This document shows, piece by piece, positions 1 through 7,792 of a stretch of DNA of 64,000 bases. The number at the start of each line of letters is the position of its first letter. Within the stretch, counting starts at the first letter, position 1. Under the pieces are notes generated by a model. It had not been told where the DNA came from. It did no database searches and worked only from the letters and a program-made list of their open reading frames with translations. The DNA comes from Caulobacter flavus (GTDB lineage Bacteria > Pseudomonadota > Alphaproteobacteria > Caulobacterales > Caulobacteraceae): contig NZ_CP026100.1 of assembly GCF_003722335.1 (NCBI RefSeq), positions 1,338,001 to 1,402,000 on the forward strand. The letters run 5' to 3'. The position numbers and the translations under genes were made by a program.

Positions 1-793
1 GGTAGGGCGCGTAGTAGCTGTTGTTGCGGTTCTCGTTGTAGTTGAAGTTCAGCGCCAGGAAGTCGCCCGGCTTGGCCAGGTCCTGCTCGATGCGGGCGTT
101 GAGCTGCTTCTTCTCCAGCGTGCCCGGGCCCTTGAACTTGTCGTACTTCTGCCAGCTGCCGGCGATCCAGGCGCGCGTGCCCAGCGGGCCGAATTCGCCG
201 GTCTGCAGCAGGGCGAAGGCGCGGCGGAAATTGTCGGTGCCGACGCCGGCCTTGGTCACCACGCCGAAGTCCTTGGTGGCGCGCAGGGTGGTGTAGTTGA
301 TCACGCCCGCGGTCGAGGAGGCGGTGACGGAGTCGGCGTCGGTCGAGCCGGTGTTGACGTTGGCCTGCTGGATCAGCTCTGCGTCGACCTGCTGGTTGGA
401 ATAGATGGCGTAGTTGCCGCCGTCGTTCAGCGGCACGCCGTCGACCAGGAAGCCGATGTGGGCGCCGTCCTGACCGTGCAGGCGGATGCTGCCGCCCGAC
501 GAGCCGTACGGGTCGCTGTTGCTGAACACCAGGCCCGGCACCAGGTTCAGCGACTGCAGAACGGTCTGGCCGTCGGCCTGGCGGTTCAGGAACTCGTTGG
601 TGACCGTGTACTTACCCTTGGGCGCCGTCTCGGCGACCATGGTCCCGTCCAGGGTCTTGGGACCCGCCGCGGCGGTGACGACGACGGTGTCGAGCTCGGT
701 GGTGGCGGTCGATTGGGCGAAGGCGCCGGCAGCCGGAAGCAGGCCGCCAAACAGCGCCGTCGTGGCCAGGCAGGCCAGCTTGGTTCTGTTCAT
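1..793 (-). CDS. TonB-dependent outer membrane receptor, N-terminal part (3' end beyond the window)
   Basis: The gene starts at the ATG ending at 793 and runs off the left edge, giving 264 visible residues. A signal peptide is clear (MNRTKLACLATTAL followed by an AGAFAQ cleavage site), then a TonB-box-like stretch (TELDTVVVTAA), then a plug domain with VLQSLNLVPGLV, SIRLHGQDGAHIGFLVDGVP and a GVINYTTLRATKDFG stretch. This order is typical of TonB-dependent receptors, which import siderophores, vitamins or sugars across the outer membrane using the ExbBD-TonB energy system. The substrate cannot be told from the plug alone, and the barrel is outside the window. The plug reads VINYTTLRAT where many receptors have VVNIITK, a family variation. 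Function class is seen in sequence; substrate is unknown. Confidence 0.9.
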   Translation of the reverse strand, partial: MNRTKLACLATTALFGGLLPAAGAFAQSTATTELDTVVVTAAAGPKTLDGTMVAETAPKGKYTVTNEFLNRQADGQTVLQSLNLVPGLVFSNSDPYGSSGGSIRLHGQDGAHIGFLVDGVPLNDGGNYAIYSNQQVDAELIQQANVNTGSTDADSVTASSTAGVINYTTLRATKDFGVVTKAGVGTDNFRRAFALLQTGEFGPLGTRAWIAGSWQKYDKFKGPGTLEKKQLNARIEQDLAKPGDFLALNFNYNENRNNSYYAPY

Positions 794-1035
794 CTCTAAG
801 ATAATCCCCTTGTCCGCAACAACTCCGCCGATATGCGAAGTAAAATCCTGCGGAAGCGGGATTTTTAGAGATCGTAATTCAATGTTTGATGACGAGAATA
901 GAGCGATTGTGGGGTCGGAAATCGACGGTATCGCTGCATGTTCGCTGCAAAGGCAACGTTCTGATATCTAAGGAAACAAGTAAGTTTCGAATTCTTTCCG
1001 ATCTATTCTTTTCGGAAGCGCTTCGTCAGCGCCAT

Positions 1036-1062
1036 GCTCCGCCGGGATCGGGCCGGCGGAGC
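1036..1062. terminator. Perfect 10-bp stem hairpin downstream of the 32-residue peptide gene
   Basis: GCTCCGCCGG (1036-1045) and CCGGCGGAGC (1053-1062) are exact inverted complements with a 7-base loop. The hairpin lies 15 bases past the stop of the small minus-strand gene ending at 1077. No run of T follows on the minus strand, so it may be an RNA-stabilising or Rho-assisted 3' end rather than a classic intrinsic terminator. The rest of 794-1076 is the upstream region of the TonB receptor; it is less GC-rich than its surroundings and holds no gene or riboswitch that I recognise. Confidence 0.5.
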
Positions 1063-1076
1063 TACGCGGCGGTCAC

Positions 1077-1175
1077 TTAGAAGCTCGGCGAGATGAAGCC
1101 GGCGACGACGACGAGGGGAAGCACGGCGAGCACCAGGCTGGCGAGCGAAGCGAAGGCGTTGTTCGAGAAGGTCAT
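1077..1175 (-). CDS. 32-residue single-pass hydrophobic peptide
   Basis: An ATG ending at 1175 opens a 33-codon frame (stop TAA at 1077-1079) preceded by a ribosome-binding match (AGGGA, about 8 bases upstream). The peptide begins MTFSNNAFASLASL, continues with a hydrophobic core VLAVLPLVVVAGFI (about residues 14-28) and ends SPSF. One transmembrane helix with a short polar N terminus is predicted by eye. I recognise no named family; peptides of this size and pattern occur as uncharacterised small membrane proteins in Caulobacteraceae (recollection, not a search). Support is the ribosome-binding site, the G/C-rich third positions, a hairpin just after the stop, and palindromic motifs about 100 bases upstream. 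It could be a spurious frame. Confidence 0.55.
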   Translation of the reverse strand: MTFSNNAFASLASLVLAVLPLVVVAGFISPSF

Positions 1176-1267
1176 TGGTCTGGTCCCTGAGTTGTTTGCC
1201 CGGCGCGACGTCCGCGTCCGGTGAAAAGAGGTATAGGTCGGGCGAGGGACGAACACCCGTTACCTTT

Positions 1268-1331
1268 GCGTCATGACGCCATTTTAAGAAACTATCAGAC
1301 CTGTAATACGCATTACATTGGATTAATGTTG
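1268..1331. promoter_or_regulatory. Cluster of palindromes in an AT-rich upstream region (possible operators)
   Basis: In the gap 1176-1423 three inverted repeats sit together: GCGTCATGACGC at 1268-1279 (perfect 12-bp palindrome), TGTAATACGCATTACA at 1302-1317 (6-bp arms, 4-base spacer), and ACATTGGATTAATGT, overlapping it to about 1328 (5-bp arms). The block is AT-rich compared with the surrounding DNA. It lies about 95-150 bases upstream of the 32-residue peptide start and downstream of the thioesterase pair, so it most likely controls the peptide gene. The cognate regulator is unknown. Confidence 0.45.
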
Positions 1332-1423
1332 GCGCGATTTTCTGACTTTCCAAAAAATACTGCCTTCTTGGCCGTGGCGGCGACGGGAGCGGCTTGCGCG
1401 TCGCCGCCGCAGCCGGGGGAGGA

Positions 1424-1843
1424 TCAGTCCTCGGCCCCGGTGAGCAGGAAGTGGCCGCGCAGGGCCGCGATCGGCGCGGCGCGCTGTTCCTGCCAGGCCT
1501 CGACGTGGACGTTGGCGATCCGCCGGCCGACCTTCTTGATCTGGGCCCGCGCATAGGTGGTCAGCGGCCGGCCCGAGCGCAGGTACTCGATCGAGACGTC
1601 GATGGTGCGCGGCTGGCGCTTGAGGGTCTCGGCGATCGACAGCTGGGCCAGGGCCGTCATCTCCATGAACGCCCCCAGCACGCCCCCGTGGATGGCCGGC
1701 AGCATTGGATTGCCGACGATCTCGGGCGAGAACGGCAGGATGGCGGTCATCTCGTCGCCGGCCAGTTCGGCCTTCATGCCGATGAAGCGGGCATAGGGAA
1801 TGGCGCCGAGCACGGCGACCAGACGATCTTGGGCTTCGCTCAC
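1424..1843 (-). CDS. PaaI-family hotdog-fold thioesterase
   Basis: This 139-residue protein has the length and pattern of a single-hotdog acyl-CoA thioesterase of the PaaI/YbgC superfamily: an IHGGVLGAFMEMTALAQL stretch that forms the central helix and substrate pocket, followed by beta strands including TIDVSIEYLRSGRP. It starts with GTG ending at 1843, preceded by AAGGAGG. The start overlaps the stop of the upstream thioesterase (GTGA overlap, 1840-1843), so the two are translationally coupled and may form a heterodimer or act on related CoA esters. The usual catalytic Asp or Glu after HGG is represented by an acidic residue in the FMEMT helix. Substrate unknown. Confidence 0.85.
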   Translation of the reverse strand: MSEAQDRLVAVLGAIPYARFIGMKAELAGDEMTAILPFSPEIVGNPMLPAIHGGVLGAFMEMTALAQLSIAETLKRQPRTIDVSIEYLRSGRPLTTYARAQIKKVGRRIANVHVEAWQEQRAAPIAALRGHFLLTGAED

Positions 1844-2355
1844 TGGCCGCCCTCCTTGTTTTCGGCGTCCGGCTTGCTCGAACCCGGCGGCTTGAGGTTG
1901 GCCCCCGCCTTCTTGCCGGCGCTGGAGTCCAGCATGAAGGCGGCCTGGGCGGCGGCGATCGGGTCTTCGGGATCGCTCTCGTAGGCCACGGCCCGCACGA
2001 AGGCGACCGAGCGGGTCAGCTTGTAGCAGTGGGCGCGGGCCAGGATGTCCTTGCCCGGCTCGGCGGGCCGCATGTAGTCGATGCGCAGGTCCAGCGTGGC
2101 GATTGAGGTCCAGTTGGTCATGGCCGCGTGCACCGCCTGGCCCGAGGCGTGGTCGAGCAGGGTGGTGACCACGCCGCCGGCAATCACGCCGGTCTCGGGA
2201 TCGCCGACCAGCTCGGTGCGGTAGGGGACCTTCAGGATGGCGACGCCGTCGCCGATCTCTAAGGTCGAAAAGCCCAGGGCCTTGGCCTGGGGACTGCCCT
2301 CGTTCATCGCCTTGGCGATGAGGCGGTGCTGTTCGCCGATATCCGTCTCGCTCAT
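1840..2355 (-). CDS. PaaI-family hotdog-fold thioesterase, C-terminally extended
   Basis: This is a 171-residue hotdog protein. Visible family signs are GVIAGGVVTTLLDHASGQAV (AGG followed by a helix carrying the acidic D, the usual PaaI arrangement) and LDLRIDYMRPAEPGKDI, the strand that lines the acyl pocket. The last 25 residues are a charged, Lys- and Pro-rich tail beyond the normal fold. The start ATG ends at 2355 with only a poor ribosome-binding match, and the gene is divergent from the exonuclease gene 26 bases away, so both promoters must be very compact or one transcript may be leaderless. It is the first gene of the two-thioesterase unit. Acyl-CoA substrate unknown. Confidence 0.85.
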   Translation of the reverse strand: MSETDIGEQHRLIAKAMNEGSPQAKALGFSTLEIGDGVAILKVPYRTELVGDPETGVIAGGVVTTLLDHASGQAVHAAMTNWTSIATLDLRIDYMRPAEPGKDILARAHCYKLTRSVAFVRAVAYESDPEDPIAAAQAAFMLDSSAGKKAGANLKPPGSSKPDAENKEGGQ

Positions 2356-2381
2356 GAGGGATAGGCTTACAGGATCGCGCG

Positions 2382-3413
2382 TTGTCTTATCCAGCCGTGA
2401 TCAAGCCCCAGGATCTTCTCTGTCCGAAGCCCGGCGGTCTGTATTGCCCGCCCGGCGACTTCTACATCGACCCGATCGGTCCCGTGGACCGGGCGGTGAT
2501 CACCCACGGCCATTCCGACCACGCCCGCGCCGGCCACGGCATGGTGGCGGCCACGCCGCAGACCCTGGCGATCATGGCCGAGCGCTACGGCGAGGATTTC
2601 ACCGGCCGGCGGCAGGCCGTTCCCTACGGTGAAAGCTTCACCCACAACGGCGTGGAGGTGTCGCTGGTCCCGGCCGGGCACGTGCTGGGCTCGGCCCAGG
2701 CGGTGGTGCGCTGGAAGGGCATGACCATCGTCGTCTCCGGCGACTACAAGCGCCGTCGCGATCCCACCTGCGCCCGGTTCGAGCCCGTGCCGTGCGACGT
2801 CTTCGTCACCGAGGCCACCTTCGGCCTGCCGGTTTTCCGCCATCCCGACGACGCGGGCGAGATCGCCGCCCTGCTGAAGTCGGTCGAGCAGTTTCCCGAG
2901 CGCGCCCACATCGTCGGCGCCTACGCCCTGGGCAAGGCCCAGCGGGTGATCAGGCTGCTGCGCGAGGCCGGCTGGGACCGGACCATCCACGTGCACGGGG
3001 CCATGGAGCGCCTGAACCGGCTCTACGAGGCCCATGGCGTCGACCTTGGCCCCCTGGCCCCGGCGACCACCGAGCGGGGCAAGGCCGGCGATTTCGCGGG
3101 CAGCATCATCGTCGCCCCGCCCTCGGCCCTGGCCGACCGCTGGAGCCGGCGCTTCCCCGATCCGGTCGACTGCTTCGCCAGCGGCTGGATGCGGGTGCGG
3201 GCCCGGGCCCGCCAGCGCGGGGTCGAGCTGCCGCTGATCATCTCCGACCACGCCGACTGGGACGAGCTGACCGACACCCTGTCGGAACTGCGCCCCGGCG
3301 AGGTGTGGATTACCCACGGCCGCGAGGAGGCCCTGGAGCGGTGGTGCGAGCTGGAGGGCATCCCCGCCCGCGCCCTGCGCCTGGTGGGGTATGACGAGGA
3401 GGACGGCGAGTAG
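2382..3413 (+). CDS. Ligase-associated DNA exonuclease (metallo-beta-lactamase fold)
   Basis: The 343-residue product has the metallo-beta-lactamase/beta-CASP architecture: ITHGHSDHARAGHG at about residues 40-53 (HxHxDH metal ligands), a second motif PAGHVLGSAQAVVRW, VVSGDYKRRRD, and the C-terminal SDHADWDEL and VWITHGRE histidines. It matches the mRNA 3'-processing/exonuclease-like family that accompanies an ATP-dependent DNA ligase in many alphaproteobacteria (family knowledge). The ligase is 0.5 kb downstream on the same strand. The start is TTG at 2382 with AGGA upstream; an in-frame GTG at 2397 is an alternative. The expected role is processing of DNA ends before ligation. I expect a hydrolase active on DNA rather than RNA because of the ligase link. 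Confidence 0.88.
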   Translation: MSYPAVIKPQDLLCPKPGGLYCPPGDFYIDPIGPVDRAVITHGHSDHARAGHGMVAATPQTLAIMAERYGEDFTGRRQAVPYGESFTHNGVEVSLVPAGHVLGSAQAVVRWKGMTIVVSGDYKRRRDPTCARFEPVPCDVFVTEATFGLPVFRHPDDAGEIAALLKSVEQFPERAHIVGAYALGKAQRVIRLLREAGWDRTIHVHGAMERLNRLYEAHGVDLGPLAPATTERGKAGDFAGSIIVAPPSALADRWSRRFPDPVDCFASGWMRVRARARQRGVELPLIISDHADWDELTDTLSELRPGEVWITHGREEALERWCELEGIPARALRLVGYDEEDGE

Positions 3414-3418
3414 CCGTC

Positions 3419-3835
3419 TCAGACCACCTTGAACGTGCCGCGCGCCCGGGCGACCGGCCTGCCGTCGGCGCGCACGGTGGCCTCGGCGTAGCACAGGCTC
3501 CTGCCCGGCTTGATGAAGTCGGTGTCGAACTCGAGCCATTGGCCAAGGCTGGGCGCGGCCAGGTAGTCGACGCCCAGCGAAACGGTGACCAGGCCGCCGC
3601 AGGCCAGGCCCTCGCGCCGCATCCGCACTCCGCATGACAAGCCCATGGCGTTGTCGGCCAGGGCGGCGATCAGGCCGCCATGTGGTCCGCCGCGCGAGTT
3701 GGCGTGCACCTCGCGAGCCTCGAGCCCCAGCACCCAACGATCCTCGCGCAGGTCGGCGTAGATCGGCTCCCATGGCGCGGTCAGCGGGCTCGCGCGGGTA
3801 TGGGGCGTGAAGGGCTCGGGCGGCTGAAAGGTCAT
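3419..3835 (-). CDS. PaaI-family thioesterase (hotdog fold)
   Basis: The start was placed at the ATG ending at 3835 (MTFQPPEPF), with GGGAG upstream, rather than at the longer open frame that would run into the ligase gene; this gives 138 residues. Hotdog hallmarks are GGPHGGLIAALADNAMG (HGG then an acidic helix) and VTVSLGVDYLAAPSLGQWLEF, and the protein ends ARARGTFKVV, the usual last strand with a GTF motif. It is probably an acyl-CoA thioesterase of unknown substrate. It sits on the opposite strand between the exonuclease and the DNA ligase, with its stop 5 bases from the exonuclease stop, so the DNA-repair pair is interrupted by an unrelated metabolic gene. Confidence 0.85.
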   Translation of the reverse strand: MTFQPPEPFTPHTRASPLTAPWEPIYADLREDRWVLGLEAREVHANSRGGPHGGLIAALADNAMGLSCGVRMRREGLACGGLVTVSLGVDYLAAPSLGQWLEFDTDFIKPGRSLCYAEATVRADGRPVARARGTFKVV

Positions 3836-3929
3836 CGGGCGTCTCCCAGGAGTGCAATTTAAACAAATGTTTGAAATCCAGGCAAGCCTGGCCGCTTGAA
3901 CCTCGGCCCCGGCGCGACATTCTCTAGCC

Positions 3930-5534
3930 ATGCGCGCCTTCGCCCATCTTCTCGACCGCCTGTCGCTGACGGCTTCGCGCAACGCCAAGCTGACGCTGAT
4001 CGAGGACTTCCTGCGCGGCGCGGCCGACCCGGACCGCGGCTACGCCCTGGCGGCGCTGACCGGGGCCCTGTCGTTCGACGCCGCCAAACCGGCCTTCATC
4101 CGCAAGGCCGTCGAGGCGCGGATGGACGCCCAGCTGTTCGCCTGGTCCTACGACTATGTGGGCGACCTGGCCGAGACCGTCGCCCTGGTCTGGCCCGCCC
4201 GGCCGGGCGCCAACCGCGAGCCGGAGCTTTCCGAAGTGGTCGAGGCGCTGAAGGCGACCTCGCGCGCCGAGGCCCAGAAGCTGATCGAGGGCTGGCTCGA
4301 CGCGCTTGACGCCGACGGCCGCTGGGCGCTGCTCAAGCTGATGACCGGCGGCCTGCGGGTGGGGGTGTCCTCGCGCCTGGCCAAGCAGGCCTGCGCCAAC
4401 CTGGGCGGCGTGGCGATCGGCGAGATCGAGGAGGTCTGGCACGCGATCGAGCCGCCCTACGGCGATCTCTTCGCCTGGCTGGAGGGGCGGTCCGAACGGC
4501 CCTCGCCCGACGCCCCGGGGCGTTTCCGGCCCGTCATGCTGGCCCAGGCCGTCGACGAGGCCGTGGACTTCGCCAGGCTCGACCCCGCCGACTACGCCGC
4601 CGAATGGAAGTGGGACGGCATCCGCGTGCAGGCTGTCAGCGAGCGCGGCGAGCGGCGGCTCTACACCCGCACCGGCGACGACATCTCGGCGACCTTTCCC
4701 GACGTGCTCGAGGCGCTCGACTTCGAGGGGGCGCTGGACGGCGAGCTGCTGGTCATGCGCGACGGCGCGATCGCCAGCTTCGGCGACCTGCAGCAGCGGC
4801 TGAACCGCAAGACGGTCGACGCCAAGCTGATGGCCGCCCATCCCGCGGGCATCCGCGCCTACGACCTGCTGCTTGACGGCGAAGAGGATTTGCGCGGCCT
4901 GCCGTTTGCCGAGCGCCGCCAGCGGCTGGAGGCCTTTGTCGGGCGGCTGTCGACCACGCGGATCGACCTGTCGCCGCTGCAGCCTTTCGAGACCTGGGAG
5001 GGACTGGCCAACCTGCGCGCGGCTCCGCCGCCGGGCGATCCGGCGATCGCCGAGGGCCTGATGCTCAAGCGCTGGAACAGCGTCTACGAGCCCGGCCGTC
5101 CCAAGGGGCCGTGGTTCAAGTGGAAGCGCGATCCGCACCTCGTGGACGCGGTGCTGATGTACGCCCAGCGCGGCCACGGCAAGCGGTCGAGCTACTATTC
5201 CGACTACACCTTCGGCGTCTGGCGCGAGGACGAGACGGGCGACCGCAAGCTGACCCCCGTCGGCAAGGCCTATTTCGGTTTCACCGACGAGGAACTGAAG
5301 CAGATCGACAAGTTCGTCCGCGACAACACCGTCGAGAGGTTCGGGCCGGTGCGTTCGGTGCGGGCCGACCTGGAGTTCGGCCTCGTCTTCGAGGTGGCGT
5401 TCGAGGGGCTGCAGCGCTCGACCCGGCACAAGTCGGGCGTGGCCATGCGCTTTCCCCGCATCAACCGCATCCGTTGGGACAAGCCTTCGCGCGAGGCCGA
5501 CGCGCTTTCGACCCTGGAGCGGATGCTGGACTAG
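3930..5534 (+). CDS. ATP-dependent DNA ligase (cisplatin-damage-response type)
   Basis: The 534-residue protein carries an N-terminal alpha-helical DNA-binding domain (about 1-200), the adenylation domain and an OB-fold domain. Motif I is EWKWDGIRVQ with the nucleotide-accepting lysine at residue 227; motif III is ALDGELLVM, motif IV is EGLMLKRWNS and motif V is WFKWKRDP. It seals nicks using ATP through a ligase-AMP intermediate. Length, domain order and the nearby exonuclease fit the bacterial family named for its role in cisplatin damage response. The helicase and PdeM-like endonuclease that often complete that set are not in the window. Its TAG stop overlaps the convergent MFS stop within CTAG. 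Confidence 0.9.
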   Translation: MRAFAHLLDRLSLTASRNAKLTLIEDFLRGAADPDRGYALAALTGALSFDAAKPAFIRKAVEARMDAQLFAWSYDYVGDLAETVALVWPARPGANREPELSEVVEALKATSRAEAQKLIEGWLDALDADGRWALLKLMTGGLRVGVSSRLAKQACANLGGVAIGEIEEVWHAIEPPYGDLFAWLEGRSERPSPDAPGRFRPVMLAQAVDEAVDFARLDPADYAAEWKWDGIRVQAVSERGERRLYTRTGDDISATFPDVLEALDFEGALDGELLVMRDGAIASFGDLQQRLNRKTVDAKLMAAHPAGIRAYDLLLDGEEDLRGLPFAERRQRLEAFVGRLSTTRIDLSPLQPFETWEGLANLRAAPPPGDPAIAEGLMLKRWNSVYEPGRPKGPWFKWKRDPHLVDAVLMYAQRGHGKRSSYYSDYTFGVWREDETGDRKLTPVGKAYFGFTDEELKQIDKFVRDNTVERFGPVRSVRADLEFGLVFEVAFEGLQRSTRHKSGVAMRFPRINRIRWDKPSREADALSTLERMLD

Positions 5535-6802
5535 TGCGCCATCTCCGGCGCGCCGCCGCCGGGACCGGTCTGGAACAGGCGGCCCTTCTCGGTGACCAGC
5601 ACGGCGATCAGGCCGGCCAGGCCGAAGCCGAAGAAGCCCAGGGTCAGCGGGCCCACGGTGCCGTCGAACAGCTGGCCGATCAGGAAGCCGCCCAAGGCGC
5701 CGCCGATGGTGGTGACGAAGCCCTGCAGCGACGCCGCCGCGCCGGCGATGTGGCCCAGCGGCTCCATGGCGATGGCCCCGAAGTTCGACATCACCAGGCC
5801 AAAGCAGAACATCATCCCGCCCTGCAGCAGGGCGAAGGTCCACACCGTCTCGTGCTGGGTGTGGGCGACGACGGCGTGCACGCCGGCGAAGGCGATGAAG
5901 CCGATCAGGGCGACGTGCGAGACCTTGCGCATGCCCAGGCGCTCGACGATGCGGGCGTTGACCAGCGAGGCCAGGGCGATGCCGCCGGCGATGCCGGCGA
6001 AGATGATCGTGAACCATTCGCCCGCGCCCAGGGCGTCGACGAAGACCTGCTGGGCCGAGTTGATGAAGCCGAACAGGCCGGCCAGCACCAGGGTGGCGGC
6101 GATGGTGTAGCCCATGGCCACGCGGTCGGTCAGGGCGGTGCGGAAGGCGCCGAGGATGGCCTTGGGCGAGATCGGGGTGCGGTCTTCCGGATGCAGGGTC
6201 TCGGGCAGCTTCAGGGCGGTCCAGGCGATCACGGCGGCGCCGAACACGGCCATGACCCCGAAGATCCAGCGCCAGGGGGCGACCAGCACGATGGCCTGGC
6301 CGATCGACGGGGCGACGATCGGCACGGCCAGGAAGACGATGAACGACAGCGACATCACCTGGGCCATGCGCCGGCCCGAGTAGCAGTCGCGCACGATCGA
6401 CACCGACAGCACCCGCGTCGCCGCCGCGCCGACGCCGGTCAGGGCGCGGGCCGCCAGCAGCATCTCGAACGAGGTGGTCAGGGCGCAGGCCAGGCTGAAC
6501 AGCACGTAGAGCGCCAGGCCGGCCAGCAGCACCGGCTTGCGGCCGTAGCGGTCGGCCAGCGAGCCATAGGCGATCTGGGCCGCGCCGAAGCCCAGCAGGT
6601 AGGCGGTGATCACCCACTGGCGCTGGTTGTCGGCGGTGAGGCCGAGGCTCTGGCTGATCTGCGGCAGGGCCGGCAGCATGGAGTCGATGGCCAGGGCGTT
6701 GGTGGCCATCATCGCCGCGATCAGGGCGACGAACTGCGCGAAGCCCATGCCGGGATGGGGGCCAGCATGGGACGACTTGGTCTGCTGAGTATCCCGGGGC
6801 AT
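5531..6802 (-). CDS. Bcr/CflA-type multidrug efflux transporter (MFS)
   Basis: The start was set at the ATG ending at 6802 (MPRDTQQTK); the longer frame adds 22 Arg-rich residues without support. The 423-residue product has about twelve hydrophobic segments. Family signs are an IDSMLPALPQI stretch in the first helix (the Bcr/CflA D-x-x-x-P region), GSLADRYGRKPVLLAGL (motif A between helices 2 and 3), and ARALTGVGAAATRVLS (helix 4). Such drug:H+ antiporters export bicyclomycin, chloramphenicol or other small compounds from the cytoplasm; the substrate here is unknown. It is convergent with the DNA ligase, and no regulator is adjacent. Confidence 0.9.
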   Translation of the reverse strand: MPRDTQQTKSSHAGPHPGMGFAQFVALIAAMMATNALAIDSMLPALPQISQSLGLTADNQRQWVITAYLLGFGAAQIAYGSLADRYGRKPVLLAGLALYVLFSLACALTTSFEMLLAARALTGVGAAATRVLSVSIVRDCYSGRRMAQVMSLSFIVFLAVPIVAPSIGQAIVLVAPWRWIFGVMAVFGAAVIAWTALKLPETLHPEDRTPISPKAILGAFRTALTDRVAMGYTIAATLVLAGLFGFINSAQQVFVDALGAGEWFTIIFAGIAGGIALASLVNARIVERLGMRKVSHVALIGFIAFAGVHAVVAHTQHETVWTFALLQGGMMFCFGLVMSNFGAIAMEPLGHIAGAAASLQGFVTTIGGALGGFLIGQLFDGTVGPLTLGFFGFGLAGLIAVLVTEKGRLFQTGPGGGAPEMAH

Positions 6803-6907
6803 GACGCGCTCTCTCTTCGGCCGTGGACGCGCGAGGCGCCGGCCGGCGCGGAACGCAATGGCCGGCATATAGGCCGGCAGCGCCCGCGCGCCAACCGCGC
6901 GGACGTC

Positions 6908-7792
6908 TTACTGGGCCATCTGGAACTGGATGCTCACCGTCTGGCCTTCGCCGACCCGCGACGCGCCCTCCTGCGACTGGCCGACGCTGGCGACCCGCAT
7001 CAGGGGCTGCGACCCGGGCTGGTCGGCGGGCGCGTTGCGCAGCGCGCCGAGCACCGGCTGGGCGCCGGTCAGGGCCTGGTGGAAGGCGGCCGATCGGGCC
7101 AGGGCCAGCGCCGCGGCCTTCTGGCCCTCGGCCGTGAAGGCGTCGAGATTGGTCTGGCTGACCACGTTGACCAGGGCCAGCTTGGCCTCGCCCTCGGGGC
7201 AGGCGGTCGAGGTCGGTCCGCCATAGGCCAGGCACGGCAGGCGCCTGGCCAGGGACGCGGCGACCTGGCCCGCGATCTGGCGGCCGCCCGGAGACAGGGT
7301 GGAGGCTCCGGGTTCGAACAGGGCGTCGGCCGAGAACGACAGGGCGCCGCCGGAGGTGTCTCCGACCAGCGGCGCGCCGGCGTCGCGCAGGTCGGCGTCG
7401 AGGAAGCCCATCAGGGTCTTCTGGGCGTCGGAGGCGGCGACGGCCACGCCGGCGGTCCTGGCCGGCGGCGCGTAGGAAAAGCAGCGGCGCTCGGTTCCGG
7501 TCCCGCCGATCACCGCCTCGGGCACGCACAGCACGCGGGCCTTCTCGTCGACCTCGACAGTGACGTCGTGGGGCGTCAGGGCCGTGGCGGTCTGCAGCAG
7601 AGCGGCGGTCTCGGGGTGCCTGGCCTCGGTCAGGGCCTGGGTCGACTGGCGGAACTGCAGGGCGAAATAGCTCAGCATGATGATGAAGATGAAGATCACC
7701 CCCACCATCATGTCGGTCATCGAGACATAGTAGCTTTCGCCTTCCTCGAGGTCGGGCGTACGGCGCCGGCGGGCGCGGGCCAGGCCGGCCAT
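6908..7792 (-). CDS. MotB/ZorB-like OmpA-domain stator subunit
   Basis: The 294-residue protein begins with a basic stretch, then YYVSMTDMMVGVIFIFIIML (residues 21-40), a single transmembrane helix whose aspartate D27 sits where MotB, TolR and ZorB carry the proton- or sodium-binding residue. The rest is periplasmic and has a divergent OmpA/MotB-type fold: LSFSADALFEPGASTLSPGG, then a helix ending in ARSAAFHQAL. The peptidoglycan-binding Asp/Arg signature of OmpA is not obvious, so wall anchoring is uncertain. It overlaps the preceding channel gene by one base (TGATG at 7792), so the two are coupled. It is not a flagellar gene by context: no motility genes are nearby. Confidence 0.8.
   Translation of the reverse strand: MAGLARARRRRTPDLEEGESYYVSMTDMMVGVIFIFIIMLSYFALQFRQSTQALTEARHPETAALLQTATALTPHDVTVEVDEKARVLCVPEAVIGGTGTERRCFSYAPPARTAGVAVAASDAQKTLMGFLDADLRDAGAPLVGDTSGGALSFSADALFEPGASTLSPGGRQIAGQVAASLARRLPCLAYGGPTSTACPEGEAKLALVNVVSQTNLDAFTAEGQKAAALALARSAAFHQALTGAQPVLGALRNAPADQPGSQPLMRVASVGQSQEGASRVGEGQTVSIQFQMAQ

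Noticed and set aside
794..1035. A riboswitch (for example cobalamin-type) upstream of the TonB receptor
   Set aside because: I found no conserved box or paired core that I could recognise; only AT-rich sequence and one hairpin.
3924..7529. A 1200-codon open frame on the minus strand across the DNA ligase and MFS genes
   Set aside because: It is a high-GC shadow frame: it runs through two well-supported genes, its product is rich in Arg, Gly and Pro with no domain, and it ends inside the MotB-like gene.
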